64,000 bases of DNA from Sulfurimonas sp. (GCF_029027585.1 NZ_CP093397.1:1-64000), one strand, 5' to 3'. Counted from the first letter of the stretch, positions 9,049 through 19,501 are shown. The notes: generated from the letters alone by a model not told the origin. Translations and numbers: made by a program.

Positions 9049-12000
9049 TTAATCTCCATTCTCTAAGTTTAAAGGTAATTTCGTTAAATTTTTAGGTTTA
9101 ACAAGCCAAAAATTTCTTACTTCTACTCTGAAATTATCTATCAAATCTTTTGCTTTTTTACTCTCAGTTTCAACTACATAATCTTTAAGCAGTTTTTTGA
9201 GTAGATGTCTAGCATCTGCACCTTCATCTGTATCTATTCGGATAGCATCTACGAGTTCACGGTTTACATTTTCAACAAAACTATGGTCTGCGTCATACAC
9301 AAAACTAATTCCGCCTGTCATACCAGCACCAAAGTTGATACCAGTACGACCAAGGATAAGTACAATACCGCCAGTCATATATTCACATGCGTTATCGCCT
9401 GTTCCTTCTACTATAGCAGTTGCTCCAGAGTTACGAACAGCAAATCTTTCTCCAACACTTCCAGAGATATAAAGTTTACCACCAGTAGCACCATAAAGAC
9501 AAGTGTTACCACCTGCTCCAAAAATTTCACCCTCATTTTTAGAAGTAATTATGATTTTACCACCATGCATACCTTTACCGATATAGTCATTTGCAACACC
9601 CTCTAAGTGAATAGAAACACCAGGGATTAAAAAAGCTCCAAGTGCTTGACCTGCTATACCTTTTAGCTTAATCTTAATCGTATCTGCTTTTAGACCTTTA
9701 TCACCATAGTATTGAGCAATTTCACCAGAAACTAAAGCTCCAAAACTTCTATGTATATTTTTTATCTCTCTATTTATGCGTATCGGGTGTTCTGGATGTT
9801 TTATAGCTGTCATAGCCTCTTTTAAAACATCTTTTTCAAAAGCATTATCATCAAAAGGGTGGTTAAATTTTTGCTGATGAGTATTTACACCTTTTTCTTT
9901 ATGAAGTATAGAAGAAAAATCAAATTTTTTCACAAATTCATCATCTTTAGGAACTAATATATCAACTTGACCTATCAACTCTTCCATAGTAGAAAAACCT
10001 AGCTCAGCCATGATAGAGCGAACATCTTCGGCTAAAAGTGTAAAGTAATTTATAACTTGATCAACATGACCTTTAAAAAACTCTTCACGAAGTTTCTCAT
10101 TTTGAGTAGCAATTCCTACTGAACATTTATTTACATGACAAATACGAAGCATTTTACAACCAACTATTGTTAAAACACCTGTACCAAAAGCATAAGATTC
10201 AGCACCTAAAAGAGCGGCTTTTACAACATCTAAGCCTGACTTTAAACCACCATCTGTTTGAAGCTCAACCAATCCACGCAGGTTATTAGCTTTTAAAGCA
10301 TTATGCGCCTCACTTAAACCTATTTCCCATGGATTACCTGCAAACTTTATAGATGTGAGTGGAGCGGCACCTGTACCACCATCTCCACCAGAGATGATAA
10401 TTTTATCTGCATAAGCTTTTGCAACACCAGCGGCAATAGTTCCAACGCCTATTGTTGAAACAAGTTTTACAGCTACTCTAGCCTTAGGATTTACTTGTTT
10501 GATGTCAAAAATAAGTTGTGATAAATCTTCAATAGAGTAAATATCATGATGCGGAGGAGGAGAAATAAGAGTAACTCCTGGAACTGTATTACGAAGTTTA
10601 CCAATAAGTGGCGTTACTTTATGCCCTGGAAGTTGTCCACCTTCACCAGGTTTTGCACCTTGAGCAACTTTTATCTGAATTTCCTCAGCACTTCTAAGAT
10701 ATGCAGGCGTAACACCAAATCTACCAGATGCAACTTGTTTAATTTTTGAAACTCTCTCAGTCCCAAATCTATCTTTATCTTCTCCACCCTCACCAGAGTT
10801 TGATTGAGCACCTATTCTATTCATCGCTATTGCGATAGTTTCATGTGCCTCAGGACTTATTGAACCAAGACTCATAGCAGCAGATGCAAATCTTTTAAAG
10901 ATTTTTTCTTTTGATTCTACTTCACTAATATCAATAGCTTTTTTAGGTGATTTTAAATCAAAAAAGTCACGAATAAATTTAAGCCCTCTGTTATTTATTA
11001 AATCAGTTAAAGCTTTAAAGTCTTCTTTTTTACCACTATTTGATACTTTATGAATTGCATGAATTACAGCAGGACCATAATCATGATGTTCTTGTTCATT
11101 ATAAAATTTATAATAACCACCAATATTTAATGGAAAAATTTTCTTAAAGCCATCTTCTACAAAAGCTTCTTTATGGTATCTTGAAATTCTCTCATCAATA
11201 TCTTTATAGTTAAGTCCGCCTAACTCTGAGTTTGAACTAAGGAAACAATCAATTACAATCTCATCATTTAAGCCTAATACATCAAAAAGACCAGCATTCC
11301 TATATGAAGCTATCGTTGCTATTCCCATTTTTGACATGATTTTTAAAAGACCACTATTAAGGGCTGCGTGAACTGATTTTATACCTTCACTACACTCCAT
11401 TTTTAGAGCTCTTGAACTTTGAATCCTATCTACAACTGTTGCAAAAAGAAGATTTGGATAAATCGCACTTACACCATAACCAATAAGAACAGCCGCACTA
11501 TGAGAGTCAATAACTTCACCTGTTACAGCAATCAGAGATGCTAAATGGCGAATTTTTTCTTTAATTAGTGCAAAGTTAATTCGTCCAATAACCATTGCCA
11601 TAGGCATAACTTTAGTTTTTACATCAAAACCATAATCATCTAAGATGATAATTCTAGTGCCATCATTTTTAACTGAATCTATAACTTTTTTTACTAAAGT
11701 ATCTAAAGAATCTTTTAAAGAAGTTGTATATGCAGTTGAGAAAACTGTATTGTGATAAAAAACTTGATAACGAGGTGACTTTTTATCTCCAAAAGATTTA
11801 AGAACATCTAGCTTTTCTAAGGTTATGATTGGAGAAATAGATTTAAGTCTATGCGCATGAGATGGAATTTCATCTAGCATATTGTGAATTTCACCAAAAC
11901 CTGTATTTAAACTCATTACAACTTTTTCACGAATTGGGTCTATTGGTGGATTTGTAACTTGAGCAAACTTTTGTTTAAAATAATCTGTAAAATTTCTTTG

Positions 12001-13488
12001 TTTATTTGAGAATGCTGCAAGTGGAGTATCATCTCCCATACTTCCAACAGCTTCTTTAGAATCTATTATCATAGGTTCGATTACTTGCTCTACAACCTCT
12101 TGAGTAACATTAAAAAATCTTTGTCTTTTAATAAAATCATCTTTATCAAATTCACATTGAGTTTCATACTGAACTTCAACATGTTCTTGAAGATAAATCA
12201 TATGCTCATTTAACCATTTCATATAAGGATTTGAGCTTTTTAAATAATCGTTTATCTCATCATTTTTAAGAAGTTTCCCAAATTTAAGGTCAAGTCCTAG
12301 CATCTCTCCTGATTGAAGTCGCCCTCTTTCTTTGATATCTTCTTCTGCGATATCAACAACACCGTACTCACTAGCTATAAGAAGGTTATTGTCTTTTGTA
12401 ACTATATATTTTGATGGACGGAGTCCATTTCTATCTAATACACAGCCAATATAACGACCATCAGTTACAGAAAAAGCGGCAGGTCCGTCCCATGCTTCAA
12501 ATACAGTTGAGTGATACTCATAAAAAGCACGAAGTTCTGGGTCCATGTGAGGAGCATTTTGCCAAGCAGATGGGATAACTCCACGAACTGCTTTAAAAAA
12601 GTCCATACCATTAACTATCAAAAATTCAAAAAAGTTATCAGCAGATGCACTATCGGATGAGTTTAGTTGTAAAATTGGAAGAATTCTATCTATCTCCTCT
12701 GGAGTAAAAACTTCACTTTTAATAGATTCAGATTTTATTTCTACATTTAAGCGATTTCCTTCAACTGAATTGATTTCTCCATTATGTGCAACTGCACGAA
12801 ACGGTTGAGCCAATCTCCATTCTGGAAGTGTATTTGTTGAAAATCTTTGATGAAAGAGAGAAAAAGAGATTTTAAACTCTTCACTTTGAAGATCAGTATA
12901 AAACTCTTTAATATGCGTTGGCATAACAAGACCTTTATATGAAAGAACTTTTGAACTCATTGAAGATATATAAAAATCTCTATCTTTTATGAGTTTATGC
13001 TCTGTTTCTTTACGAGAAAGATACAAGAGGGCATCAAATCTATTTGTAGCCATAATAGAGTTTGGAGTGATAAAAAGCTGTATAATATTTGGTAAAGACT
13101 CCATAGCTTGAGCACCAAGAGCATCTGTATTTATGGGAACTTCACGAGTTAAAACTACTTTTAAATCATTGTTTGCACAAATATCTTCTAAAGTTTTTAA
13201 ATGTTTTTTGTTTTTTGTAAAAACAGAAGCAATTGCAAATTGCTTAGGAAGTTCAACATCACTTTGCGATGCTACATTACGAAGAAAATCATATGGCATA
13301 GAAAGAAGCAAACCACTTCCATCGCCTGTTTTTCCATCTGCTGCAACCGCACCGCGATGCATCATTCTCTCTAGTGCTGTAACTGCATCATTTAAAACTT
13401 TATGAGAAGCTTTATTTTTGATATTGGCTACAAGTCCAAAACCACAGTTATCTTTAAATGATCTTAATAAATCATGATGTTTTGTCAT
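9049..13488 (-). CDS. gltB: Glutamate synthase large subunit
   Basis: About 1479 residues, as expected for bacterial GltB. The N-terminal class II amidotransferase domain begins after a short propeptide at NCGFG, whose Cys would be the catalytic N-terminal residue after processing. The central and FMN-binding synthase domains follow; CKMLRICHVNKC (C-x5-C-x4-C) is the [3Fe-4S] ligand set, and the C-terminal GXGXG beta-helix runs to the end. The frame is open from a GTG at 13494, but the ATG at 13488 is preferred because GGAG lies 5 nt upstream of it. It forms an operon with gltD. Confidence 0.97.
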   Translation of the reverse strand: MTKHHDLLRSFKDNCGFGLVANIKNKASHKVLNDAVTALERMMHRGAVAADGKTGDGSGLLLSMPYDFLRNVASQSDVELPKQFAIASVFTKNKKHLKTLEDICANNDLKVVLTREVPINTDALGAQAMESLPNIIQLFITPNSIMATNRFDALLYLSRKETEHKLIKDRDFYISSMSSKVLSYKGLVMPTHIKEFYTDLQSEEFKISFSLFHQRFSTNTLPEWRLAQPFRAVAHNGEINSVEGNRLNVEIKSESIKSEVFTPEEIDRILPILQLNSSDSASADNFFEFLIVNGMDFFKAVRGVIPSAWQNAPHMDPELRAFYEYHSTVFEAWDGPAAFSVTDGRYIGCVLDRNGLRPSKYIVTKDNNLLIASEYGVVDIAEEDIKERGRLQSGEMLGLDLKFGKLLKNDEINDYLKSSNPYMKWLNEHMIYLQEHVEVQYETQCEFDKDDFIKRQRFFNVTQEVVEQVIEPMIIDSKEAVGSMGDDTPLAAFSNKQRNFTDYFKQKFAQVTNPPIDPIREKVVMSLNTGFGEIHNMLDEIPSHAHRLKSISPIITLEKLDVLKSFGDKKSPRYQVFYHNTVFSTAYTTSLKDSLDTLVKKVIDSVKNDGTRIIILDDYGFDVKTKVMPMAMVIGRINFALIKEKIRHLASLIAVTGEVIDSHSAAVLIGYGVSAIYPNLLFATVVDRIQSSRALKMECSEGIKSVHAALNSGLLKIMSKMGIATIASYRNAGLFDVLGLNDEIVIDCFLSSNSELGGLNYKDIDERISRYHKEAFVEDGFKKIFPLNIGGYYKFYNEQEHHDYGPAVIHAIHKVSNSGKKEDFKALTDLINNRGLKFIRDFFDLKSPKKAIDISEVESKEKIFKRFASAAMSLGSISPEAHETIAIAMNRIGAQSNSGEGGEDKDRFGTERVSKIKQVASGRFGVTPAYLRSAEEIQIKVAQGAKPGEGGQLPGHKVTPLIGKLRNTVPGVTLISPPPHHDIYSIEDLSQLIFDIKQVNPKARVAVKLVSTIGVGTIAAGVAKAYADKIIISGGDGGTGAAPLTSIKFAGNPWEIGLSEAHNALKANNLRGLVELQTDGGLKSGLDVVKAALLGAESYAFGTGVLTIVGCKMLRICHVNKCSVGIATQNEKLREEFFKGHVDQVINYFTLLAEDVRSIMAELGFSTMEELIGQVDILVPKDDEFVKKFDFSSILHKEKGVNTHQQKFNHPFDDNAFEKDVLKEAMTAIKHPEHPIRINREIKNIHRSFGALVSGEIAQYYGDKGLKADTIKIKLKGIAGQALGAFLIPGVSIHLEGVANDYIGKGMHGGKIIITSKNEGEIFGAGGNTCLYGATGGKLYISGSVGERFAVRNSGATAIVEGTGDNACEYMTGGIVLILGRTGINFGAGMTGGISFVYDADHSFVENVNRELVDAIRIDTDEGADARHLLKKLLKDYVVETESKKAKDLIDNFRVEVRNFWLVKPKNLTKLPLNLENGD

Positions 13489-13502
13489 AATCACTCCAAA
13501 AT

Positions 13503-13516
13503 TTGTAAATTTACAA
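13503..13516. promoter_or_regulatory. 14-bp palindrome upstream of gltB
   Basis: TTGTAAATTTACAA is a perfect palindrome 15-28 bp upstream of the gltB ATG. A second dyad lies further up: TATTCTAAAT (13522-13531) against ATTTAGAATA (13560-13569). These could be operators of a nitrogen-responsive regulator; AT-richness makes chance palindromes common. Confidence 0.35.
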
Positions 13517-13631
13517 CTAAATATTCTAAATTTAATCTCTTTTTAAAGATATTTAGTATATTTAGAATAAAGTGTTTGTATTGTATCGTTTAAAGGTTTA
13601 AAGAAGCATAATTATGTAAAAATTATCAAAA

Positions 13632-13637
13632 TATAAT
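13632..13637 (+). promoter_or_regulatory. -10 box of recO promoter
   Basis: A perfect TATAAT 28 bp upstream of the recO ATG. No clear -35 is visible, which is usual for Campylobacterota sigma-70 promoters. Confidence 0.4.
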
Positions 13638-13665
13638 TACAAATTGTGTATAAAAGAAGCTAAAA

Positions 13666-14286
13666 ATGCAGGGTTACATCATAAATCTTAACAAAGTAAA
13701 AGATGAGGACTTAATAGTTACCATAATATCTAAGGGCAACTTAGATACTCTTTATAGGTTCTATGGAGCAAGACATGGAAGCATAAATATTGGATTTAAA
13801 ATTGATTATGAAAAGGAAGGTTCTGCAAAATCAACTATTTCTAGGTTAAAAGATGTCATTCATATTGGCTTTAAATGGATAAATGACTATAAACTTTTAA
13901 AATTATGGCAAGATTTTTTAAAACTTTTTCACAAGCATCTCCAGGACTCAGAAGAAATAGGCGACTTTTACTTTGAACTTTTAGATAATGCTTCAGATAT
14001 CTGGGGAACTCAAAATCCAAAAAGAGTAGCAATAGAATCTTATGTGAAATTATTAGAACATGAAGGACGACTTCACAAAGAGATGGAATGTTTTTTATGT
14101 TCTTTAGAGATACAAGATAATGAAATATCTGTTATTCGTGCTTTTTTACCAACACATACACAATGCTCACATACACTTGGTATAAATAAACTGGCATTAC
14201 ACGAACTATTTTTTAACAAATCATCTCTTTTTTTAAATGATAAAGAAGTTGATAGACTTTGGAATGTTTTGCTAGAGGGTTTATAA
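13666..14286 (+). CDS. recO: DNA recombination mediator RecO, short epsilonproteobacterial type
   Basis: 206 residues, the size of the short RecO of Campylobacterota. RecO loads RecA onto SSB-coated DNA together with RecR. The N-terminus (MQGYIINLNKVKDEDLIVTI) has the start of an OB fold, as in RecO; the middle is helical, and CFLC (about 141-144) with a later C-S-H is in the place of the RecO zinc site. The gene stands alone between gltB (divergent) and a convergent secreted-protein gene. Similarity to classical RecO is weak, so the call rests on fold layout and on memory of Campylobacter homologues. Confidence 0.7.
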   Translation: MQGYIINLNKVKDEDLIVTIISKGNLDTLYRFYGARHGSINIGFKIDYEKEGSAKSTISRLKDVIHIGFKWINDYKLLKLWQDFLKLFHKHLQDSEEIGDFYFELLDNASDIWGTQNPKRVAIESYVKLLEHEGRLHKEMECFLCSLEIQDNEISVIRAFLPTHTQCSHTLGINKLALHELFFNKSSLFLNDKEVDRLWNVLLEGL

Positions 14287-14338
14287 AAGGCTACCATCCC
14301 TTCCTATTATTACTTCCATGTTGTAGTCTTCTAATTTT

Positions 14339-17300
14339 TTATCTGTCTTCTTCACATATTGTTTTTTTATTTTTATCTTTTAACACATAAAAGCCAGAGA
14401 ATTTCTGTAAGTTAATAAGTAATATATCATCTCCCCCATATATAGTCTTCCCACATATAACTATAGAATTTTTATAATTTTGGTTCATTTTTTTTGCACA
14501 TAGATCACTTGGTGCAAGTGCTGTGCCTCCACTTTGCCATATCATTAAAGTATAATCGGAGCATTTTTTAGGTGCAACATAAACAGGTTTTGGTTTTGGT
14601 TTAGGCTTTGGTGCTACAAAAACAGGTTTTGGTTTTGGTTTAGGCTTTGGTGCTACAAAAACAGGCTTTGGTTTAGATTTAGGCTTTGGTTTAGTTGTCT
14701 TTTTTTGAAGAGAAGAAGCATATCTCTGTGCATATGGGTCAATAATCTGATATCCACTAGCACTCTTTTTTGGTTGAGTGTTATAGTCATATTGTTTTCT
14801 TTGCGAATTATAAAGGTTTGTTTTATTTTGAGCTGCAACTTCTGCGTATCTTTTGTCTTGAGCCCTCTCTTTAGCTCTGATATCATTCATCTGTTGAGAT
14901 ACTTGTTGCAGTGTCTGTTGCATCTCTGCAGCTGCAGCTGCTCGTGCTGCCCACTTTCTTCTTGACTCATCAGATAGTGAACTTACTTTTGAAGAGATTT
15001 TACTAGCAGTATATGCTTTTTCTCTTTGCTTATTATTTTCAAGTTGTCTTTTTACATCGTTTACTTTGTTTTGGTCAACATCTGCAAAGAGGTCATTTGA
15101 CATGTCTGCTGCAAAAGGGTTATCATCTTTTTTTTTCTCTTTAACAACGACCTCTACAGAAGTTTTATTAAGTGCATTTTTTAAAGATATGGCTCTTTGT
15201 GAAAACATAGAAGCATCTTCTCGTTTGTTCCATTGTTTTATGTATCTATTGAGTTTGTTGTTAAAATCCTCTTTTGCTTTTTTATTATTCAAGTCAAGAC
15301 TGCTAGCTTCGTCATATAAAAAACCAAGCTTGTTAGTGTTGTAACTTGCAAGTCTTTGCTCCATTACATCTTTATCATGTAGACTTTTTTCTTCATTTTC
15401 AGTTCTTGTCGCTTTTTCTAGATACTTACCAGTATCTGCACCTGTGTCATAAAAACCGGTAACTGTTCCTTTAATAAAAGTGTAACCCATATTAAATAGA
15501 GCAATTGACCCATGTTTAGCTAAATTTTTTGCTTGAGTGAAAGTGTCATTTTCTTTGCCAGATGCTTTCATGGCTTTTTTGTAGTTATCCAATGCACTAA
15601 AAGTGCTAGATTTTTGAAGATCTGTTAAACCTTTTACTGGTGTAGTGTAGTAAAGAGTTTTAAGATATGTTTTTAAATAAGAGTCTCCCTCTTTTTCTTC
15701 CATAACAGCTTGTTCGGCTGCTTTTACTGTTCCAAGTGCCAAGTCAAGATAGCCTATACCTACTTTGAGACCTTTGACAGACTTTGAACTATTTAGTGCA
15801 ACAATTTTCTTTTTCCCTTTGCTAAAATAACTACTACTTACATCTACAAATTGAGATTTTTTCGCAGTTTTAGTGTTCATATCTCCTGTAATATGCTCTT
15901 TTATTTCACTAGATGACATATTTCTTTTTTTATCAACACTATAGTATGAACCATCTGTTTTACGGATAACATCAACTTCTTTTGAAACCATATCTCCTGT
16001 TACTTTAGGGTTTATAGTCGCAAGTTCTCCTAAAACTGCTTTATTTTCTTGTAAAAACAGTTTTTCTTTGTATAACTTCTTTTCAACTTTTTTTATCTCT
16101 TTAGTCGAAGCCTTTTCTTTTATGAGTTTTTGACGCTTATCTTCGAGGTTATTTAAATTTTTTGTATTTTCTGTTGAAGCTTTATCGTAACTCTCTGCCA
16201 TAGTATTCTTTGAATTTACTAGTAGTTCTTTTACTCTTTTGTTTTTTTCATTTTTGGAGTGACCAAAAAGGTCTAAAGCTTCTTCTACGCTTTTACCATC
16301 TTTTAAATCTTTAAGTTGTTTTTTAAACTTACCATCTACAGAGACCTCTGCAATTTCCATAGATTTGTACGTACTTTTTGCCATTGTTTTAGTATCAATA
16401 GAATCAATGTTGTCAATGTTTATATTACTGGGTGTTTTATCTCCATAACTATGTACATACTTAATTTGATTAGATGTTATCGCATTTGCTTTGTTGTAGT
16501 TCTTAGCACCACTAGCATATCTTTTACCATCTGTAGTAGGAAAGCTGTCACTATTTTTTTGTGCACCAAATACCATCTCAGAATCATGAGAACTTTGTCC
16601 TACTTTGCCCTTTATACCTTTTCCTAAAGAATTCTTCTTCCAAGTAGTAATGTCATGTTTTGTATTTACAAACCTATCAGAGTATTCAACCCAGCTTTTA
16701 TCATTTTTAATTATCTTTTTAAACTCTTTATCGTTTCGAGAGTTCATATCTAAATCACTCTTTATATCATTTGGAGGACTTCCAACAAATTCAACATTTG
16801 CTTTTATAGTTGGAGATTTAAGACCTTTTTTTCCATTTTTAATATCGTATTCAAGCTTTGCATCTCCAAAGGTTTTTTGTATATACTCCTTACGAGATGC
16901 ATCTCTTAGGTTCATTTCTCTATGTGTTTTATCTAGTTCTGTATTCATTTGGGCTTTAATTTTTTTAAAACTAGGATGATCTCTGTTAAAGCTACCATCA
17001 GGATTTTTCTTTAGTCTTGCTTCGTATTTATCAAAAATCTTTTTCTTTTTTTCTTTTAGCTCAGATCTTAGAGCATTTACTCCAGAGTGAGAATCTTTTC
17101 CAACAGTTTCTAAAGCTTGGTTATACTTATTTTGAGCTTCTAGTCCAATGATTTCAGATCTTTGTTTATACGCTTTTCTTACCTTTATAACCGCAGGGTG
17201 ATCAGCCTTTAGTTTTCCATTTTTCTTAAAAGCTTCAGGAGGAAGAGTTGATTTAAGTTCGCTTGCTAAACTCTTTTTTCCTCTTTTTATATCGTTGTAC

Positions 17301-17398
17301 TTTTGCTGCTCAAATTGTACTTTTTGTGTAAAAGATATATCATCCGCACTAAAGAGCGATGTTACAAAAAATAAAATTATAAAAAATATATTTTTCAT
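14339..17398 (-). CDS. Large secreted lysine-rich protein with KPKP repeats, unknown function
   Basis: 1019 residues starting with a Sec signal peptide (cleavage near FSA, residue 18). Residues 20-500 are lysine-rich and mostly helical. The middle has a hydrophobic, glycine-containing stretch (about 560-650) and then coiled-coil-like sequence. Near the C-terminus three copies of a 13-residue VFVAPKPKPKPKP-type unit form a stiff Pro/Lys linker before a final domain of about 75 residues with four cysteines, probably disulfide-bonded outside the cytoplasm. The ATG overlaps the stop of the upstream TPR gene by one base (TAATG), so the two work as a unit. No family was recognised; layout suggests an envelope or effector-like protein. 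Confidence 0.6.
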   Translation of the reverse strand: MKNIFFIILFFVTSLFSADDISFTQKVQFEQQKYNDIKRGKKSLASELKSTLPPEAFKKNGKLKADHPAVIKVRKAYKQRSEIIGLEAQNKYNQALETVGKDSHSGVNALRSELKEKKKKIFDKYEARLKKNPDGSFNRDHPSFKKIKAQMNTELDKTHREMNLRDASRKEYIQKTFGDAKLEYDIKNGKKGLKSPTIKANVEFVGSPPNDIKSDLDMNSRNDKEFKKIIKNDKSWVEYSDRFVNTKHDITTWKKNSLGKGIKGKVGQSSHDSEMVFGAQKNSDSFPTTDGKRYASGAKNYNKANAITSNQIKYVHSYGDKTPSNINIDNIDSIDTKTMAKSTYKSMEIAEVSVDGKFKKQLKDLKDGKSVEEALDLFGHSKNEKNKRVKELLVNSKNTMAESYDKASTENTKNLNNLEDKRQKLIKEKASTKEIKKVEKKLYKEKLFLQENKAVLGELATINPKVTGDMVSKEVDVIRKTDGSYYSVDKKRNMSSSEIKEHITGDMNTKTAKKSQFVDVSSSYFSKGKKKIVALNSSKSVKGLKVGIGYLDLALGTVKAAEQAVMEEKEGDSYLKTYLKTLYYTTPVKGLTDLQKSSTFSALDNYKKAMKASGKENDTFTQAKNLAKHGSIALFNMGYTFIKGTVTGFYDTGADTGKYLEKATRTENEEKSLHDKDVMEQRLASYNTNKLGFLYDEASSLDLNNKKAKEDFNNKLNRYIKQWNKREDASMFSQRAISLKNALNKTSVEVVVKEKKKDDNPFAADMSNDLFADVDQNKVNDVKRQLENNKQREKAYTASKISSKVSSLSDESRRKWAARAAAAAEMQQTLQQVSQQMNDIRAKERAQDKRYAEVAAQNKTNLYNSQRKQYDYNTQPKKSASGYQIIDPYAQRYASSLQKKTTKPKPKSKPKPVFVAPKPKPKPKPVFVAPKPKPKPKPVYVAPKKCSDYTLMIWQSGGTALAPSDLCAKKMNQNYKNSIVICGKTIYGGDDILLINLQKFSGFYVLKDKNKKTICEEDR
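14577..14700. repeat. 39-bp repeats coding the KPKP linker
   Basis: Two perfect and one diverged copy of a 39-bp unit encode the Pro/Lys linker of the 1019-residue protein. They are coding repeats, not a separate element. Confidence 0.75.
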
Positions 17399-18027
17399 TA
17401 CTGAACCTTTTTCATGAGTTTAATAAATTCATTAAGAAAGGCAATATTGGTTTCTTCTTTTAACTCTAGAAAAGACTCTAAACCTTTTTGTGTATTGTTG
17501 TCTATAAGATAAATTAGTGCTAATGATTCTGCAAGTTCTCTAGTTAGTAGAGAGTTGTCTCTCTCTATTGCTTCTAGTATCAATTCGCTAGATTTGAAGA
17601 ACCTCTCTTGGCTGTACATAATAGATGCTAATAATAATCGAGCTTTATTGTTTGAACTATCTAACTCCAGTGCTTCTATCAACGCGCCTTCTGATAGTGT
17701 AAGAGCAGCATCTGAATGAAGTGAAGAATATATTTCACCAAGTAGAGTCCAGTACTTACTCTCTTGGGGATTTAATTCTACTGCTGATTCAGCATACATT
17801 AGAGGTAACTCAACTGCAAGCAAATTTTCAGTTTTTTTAATGTAAATAAATGATTTTACAGCGTACTTAAATCTAAGTTGCGCAAGTCTGTTTACACAAG
17901 AAGTCGAATAATCTCTATGACATTCATCTACCAGCTTTTTCTCACTGGGAAAGTAAGCTTCTTTGGCATATATGTTTTGAGGAGTAGATAATATTAGAAG
18001 GCTGAGTAAAAAAAAAGTTTTTAACAT
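17398..18027 (-). CDS. Periplasmic TPR protein
   Basis: 209 residues with a signal peptide ending near IYA (about residue 21). Residues about 60-195 show TPR-type helical pairs (AVELNPQESKYWTLLGEIY, ALELDSSNNKARLLLASIMY), which bind partner proteins. Two cysteines (about 36 and 43) follow the signal. It overlaps the start of the 1019-residue secreted protein by one base and is likely its assembly partner. The exact role is unknown. Confidence 0.65.
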   Translation of the reverse strand: MLKTFFLLSLLILSTPQNIYAKEAYFPSEKKLVDECHRDYSTSCVNRLAQLRFKYAVKSFIYIKKTENLLAVELPLMYAESAVELNPQESKYWTLLGEIYSSLHSDAALTLSEGALIEALELDSSNNKARLLLASIMYSQERFFKSSELILEAIERDNSLLTRELAESLALIYLIDNNTQKGLESFLELKEETNIAFLNEFIKLMKKVQ

Positions 18028-18158
18028 CTGTATAACCTTTAGTTCATATTGTATACTTGTGTAACAATTATATTTATATCTAAATTAATATAAGGTTATT
18101 TCTAATTATTTTAGCTCTTTTATGTTTTAATTAAGTAAATAACTTTAAAGGAGAGTGT

Positions 18159-18827
18159 ATGAAGTTTTTAAAATTGTTTTCTTTAACAATTATTTCTATG
18201 TTAATTCTTGGTGGTTGTATACCGGCTAAACCAGCTCCGTCTGGTAAAGGGGCAGGACCAAGCATGATGTATCAAGCGTCATATGGTTATAAAATGCCTA
18301 TGAAGTACCCTCTTAAAGTGGGAATTATGACAGCGAGGGACTCAAGACCTTATAAGTTTTTTGATGAGAAGGATGAGTTTTACAAAGAGCCTATTCCAAA
18401 TGGTTTTTCTAAGATGATGTACCAAGAGTTTAAAAATAGTGGACTCTTTAAAGAGACTGTTTTTATAGATGAAAAGCTTCCTAAAGTCTTAGATGCTAAA
18501 GCCTTGAAGTTTTTAGCACTAGAGCATAATGTTGATATGATTTTAGTTAGTGACTTGATAGACTTTAACCTTCTTCGTAAAAAAGAGGGTAAAGATATGA
18601 TGATATATACTTACAATCTAATTTTCAGTGTCAAAACATTTACACAGCTTATTCACTTAAATAGCGGAACTGTTGTATGGGCAGATGTGGTAAATAGAGA
18701 GTCTAAAATATTGACAGATGGAAGTATGAGTAGAGGACAACTCTCAGAGTTAACAGCACCTGGGTTAAAGGGTCTTTTTAGTGACATGCGTCAGTTGATT
18801 TCAACTGCCGGCTTAGAGATGAAGTAA
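18159..18827 (+). CDS. Lipoprotein, unknown function
   Basis: 222 residues beginning with a lipoprotein signal; the lipobox LGGC places the lipidated Cys near residue 20. The mature part starts with a Pro/Gly linker and has a mixed alpha/beta domain with stretches such as VDMILVSDLIDF and SGTVVWADVV, like lipoproteins that resemble ABC-transport auxiliary or LpoB-type folds. A strong AAGGAGAG Shine-Dalgarno precedes the ATG. A second lipoprotein follows 10 nt later, and the pair is divergent from the TPR/secreted-protein operon. Confidence 0.6.
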   Translation: MKFLKLFSLTIISMLILGGCIPAKPAPSGKGAGPSMMYQASYGYKMPMKYPLKVGIMTARDSRPYKFFDEKDEFYKEPIPNGFSKMMYQEFKNSGLFKETVFIDEKLPKVLDAKALKFLALEHNVDMILVSDLIDFNLLRKKEGKDMMIYTYNLIFSVKTFTQLIHLNSGTVVWADVVNRESKILTDGSMSRGQLSELTAPGLKGLFSDMRQLISTAGLEMK

Positions 18828-18837
18828 AGGAAGATAG

Positions 18838-19470
18838 ATGAGTAAAATATTATTATTTTTATTTGTATCACTGTTAATTGTAGGTTGTGGAGCTAATCCT
18901 TCAAACACAGATGAAGCTAAAGCACTAAATCAAAAATTGCCTTTTCGTGATGCTAGTATGATGGAAGACTCTACAACAAAATACAAGATTAGTATAGCAG
19001 TAACAGGTGTTAGTGAGGAGATGCAAGAAACTTACTTCTCGGATGAACTTGAACCAAAAGGCTATGTTCCTTTACTTGTTACTATAACAAACAATGCTTC
19101 TCAGGATGTATTAGTGCGTTCATTAGAGACTGTTATTGTAGTTGGAAATAAAACAGTTAAGCAGTCTAATGCTGATTTACTAAAGAAGACAATACGCAAT
19201 AGCGTTACTACTTTTCCTGGAATTAATGAACCTGTAGCAATGGTAGACAATAGACAAATGATGAAAACATCAGCTGTAAATTCTATCTTTTTTAAACAAG
19301 CCTTGCGTGAAGATATAGTTCATAGTGGACAATCTATCACAGGTTTTGTATTTTTCGATAAAGTCAAGTACCCTGTTGAAGATAAAAAATTACGCATAGA
19401 ATTTCAAACTTTACGCAAGTTACAATATTTCAACATCGATGCTAATTTGAATTATAATGTGAAAAAATAA
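18838..19470 (+). CDS. Lipoprotein, unknown function
   Basis: 210 residues with a lipoprotein signal (IVGC, lipidated Cys near residue 17). The mature part looks beta-rich, with a segment like an immunoglobulin-type fold (VPLLVTITNNASQDVLVRS). It is the second gene of a two-lipoprotein operon, 10 nt after the first, with AAGGAAG as ribosome binding site. The two may form one envelope complex. No family name can be given. Confidence 0.6.
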   Translation: MSKILLFLFVSLLIVGCGANPSNTDEAKALNQKLPFRDASMMEDSTTKYKISIAVTGVSEEMQETYFSDELEPKGYVPLLVTITNNASQDVLVRSLETVIVVGNKTVKQSNADLLKKTIRNSVTTFPGINEPVAMVDNRQMMKTSAVNSIFFKQALREDIVHSGQSITGFVFFDKVKYPVEDKKLRIEFQTLRKLQYFNIDANLNYNVKK

Positions 19471-19501
19471 TTAGAGTAGGTATGAATCTAAGGCTACTAA
19501 T

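Noticed and set aside
8097-9606. Plus-strand ORFs of 91-135 residues inside gltD and gltB
   Set aside because: They lie opposite strongly conserved genes, have no ribosome site and low-complexity translations.
14577-14700. Intergenic or mobile repeat
   Set aside because: The 39-bp units are in frame and encode the KPKP linker of the secreted protein.
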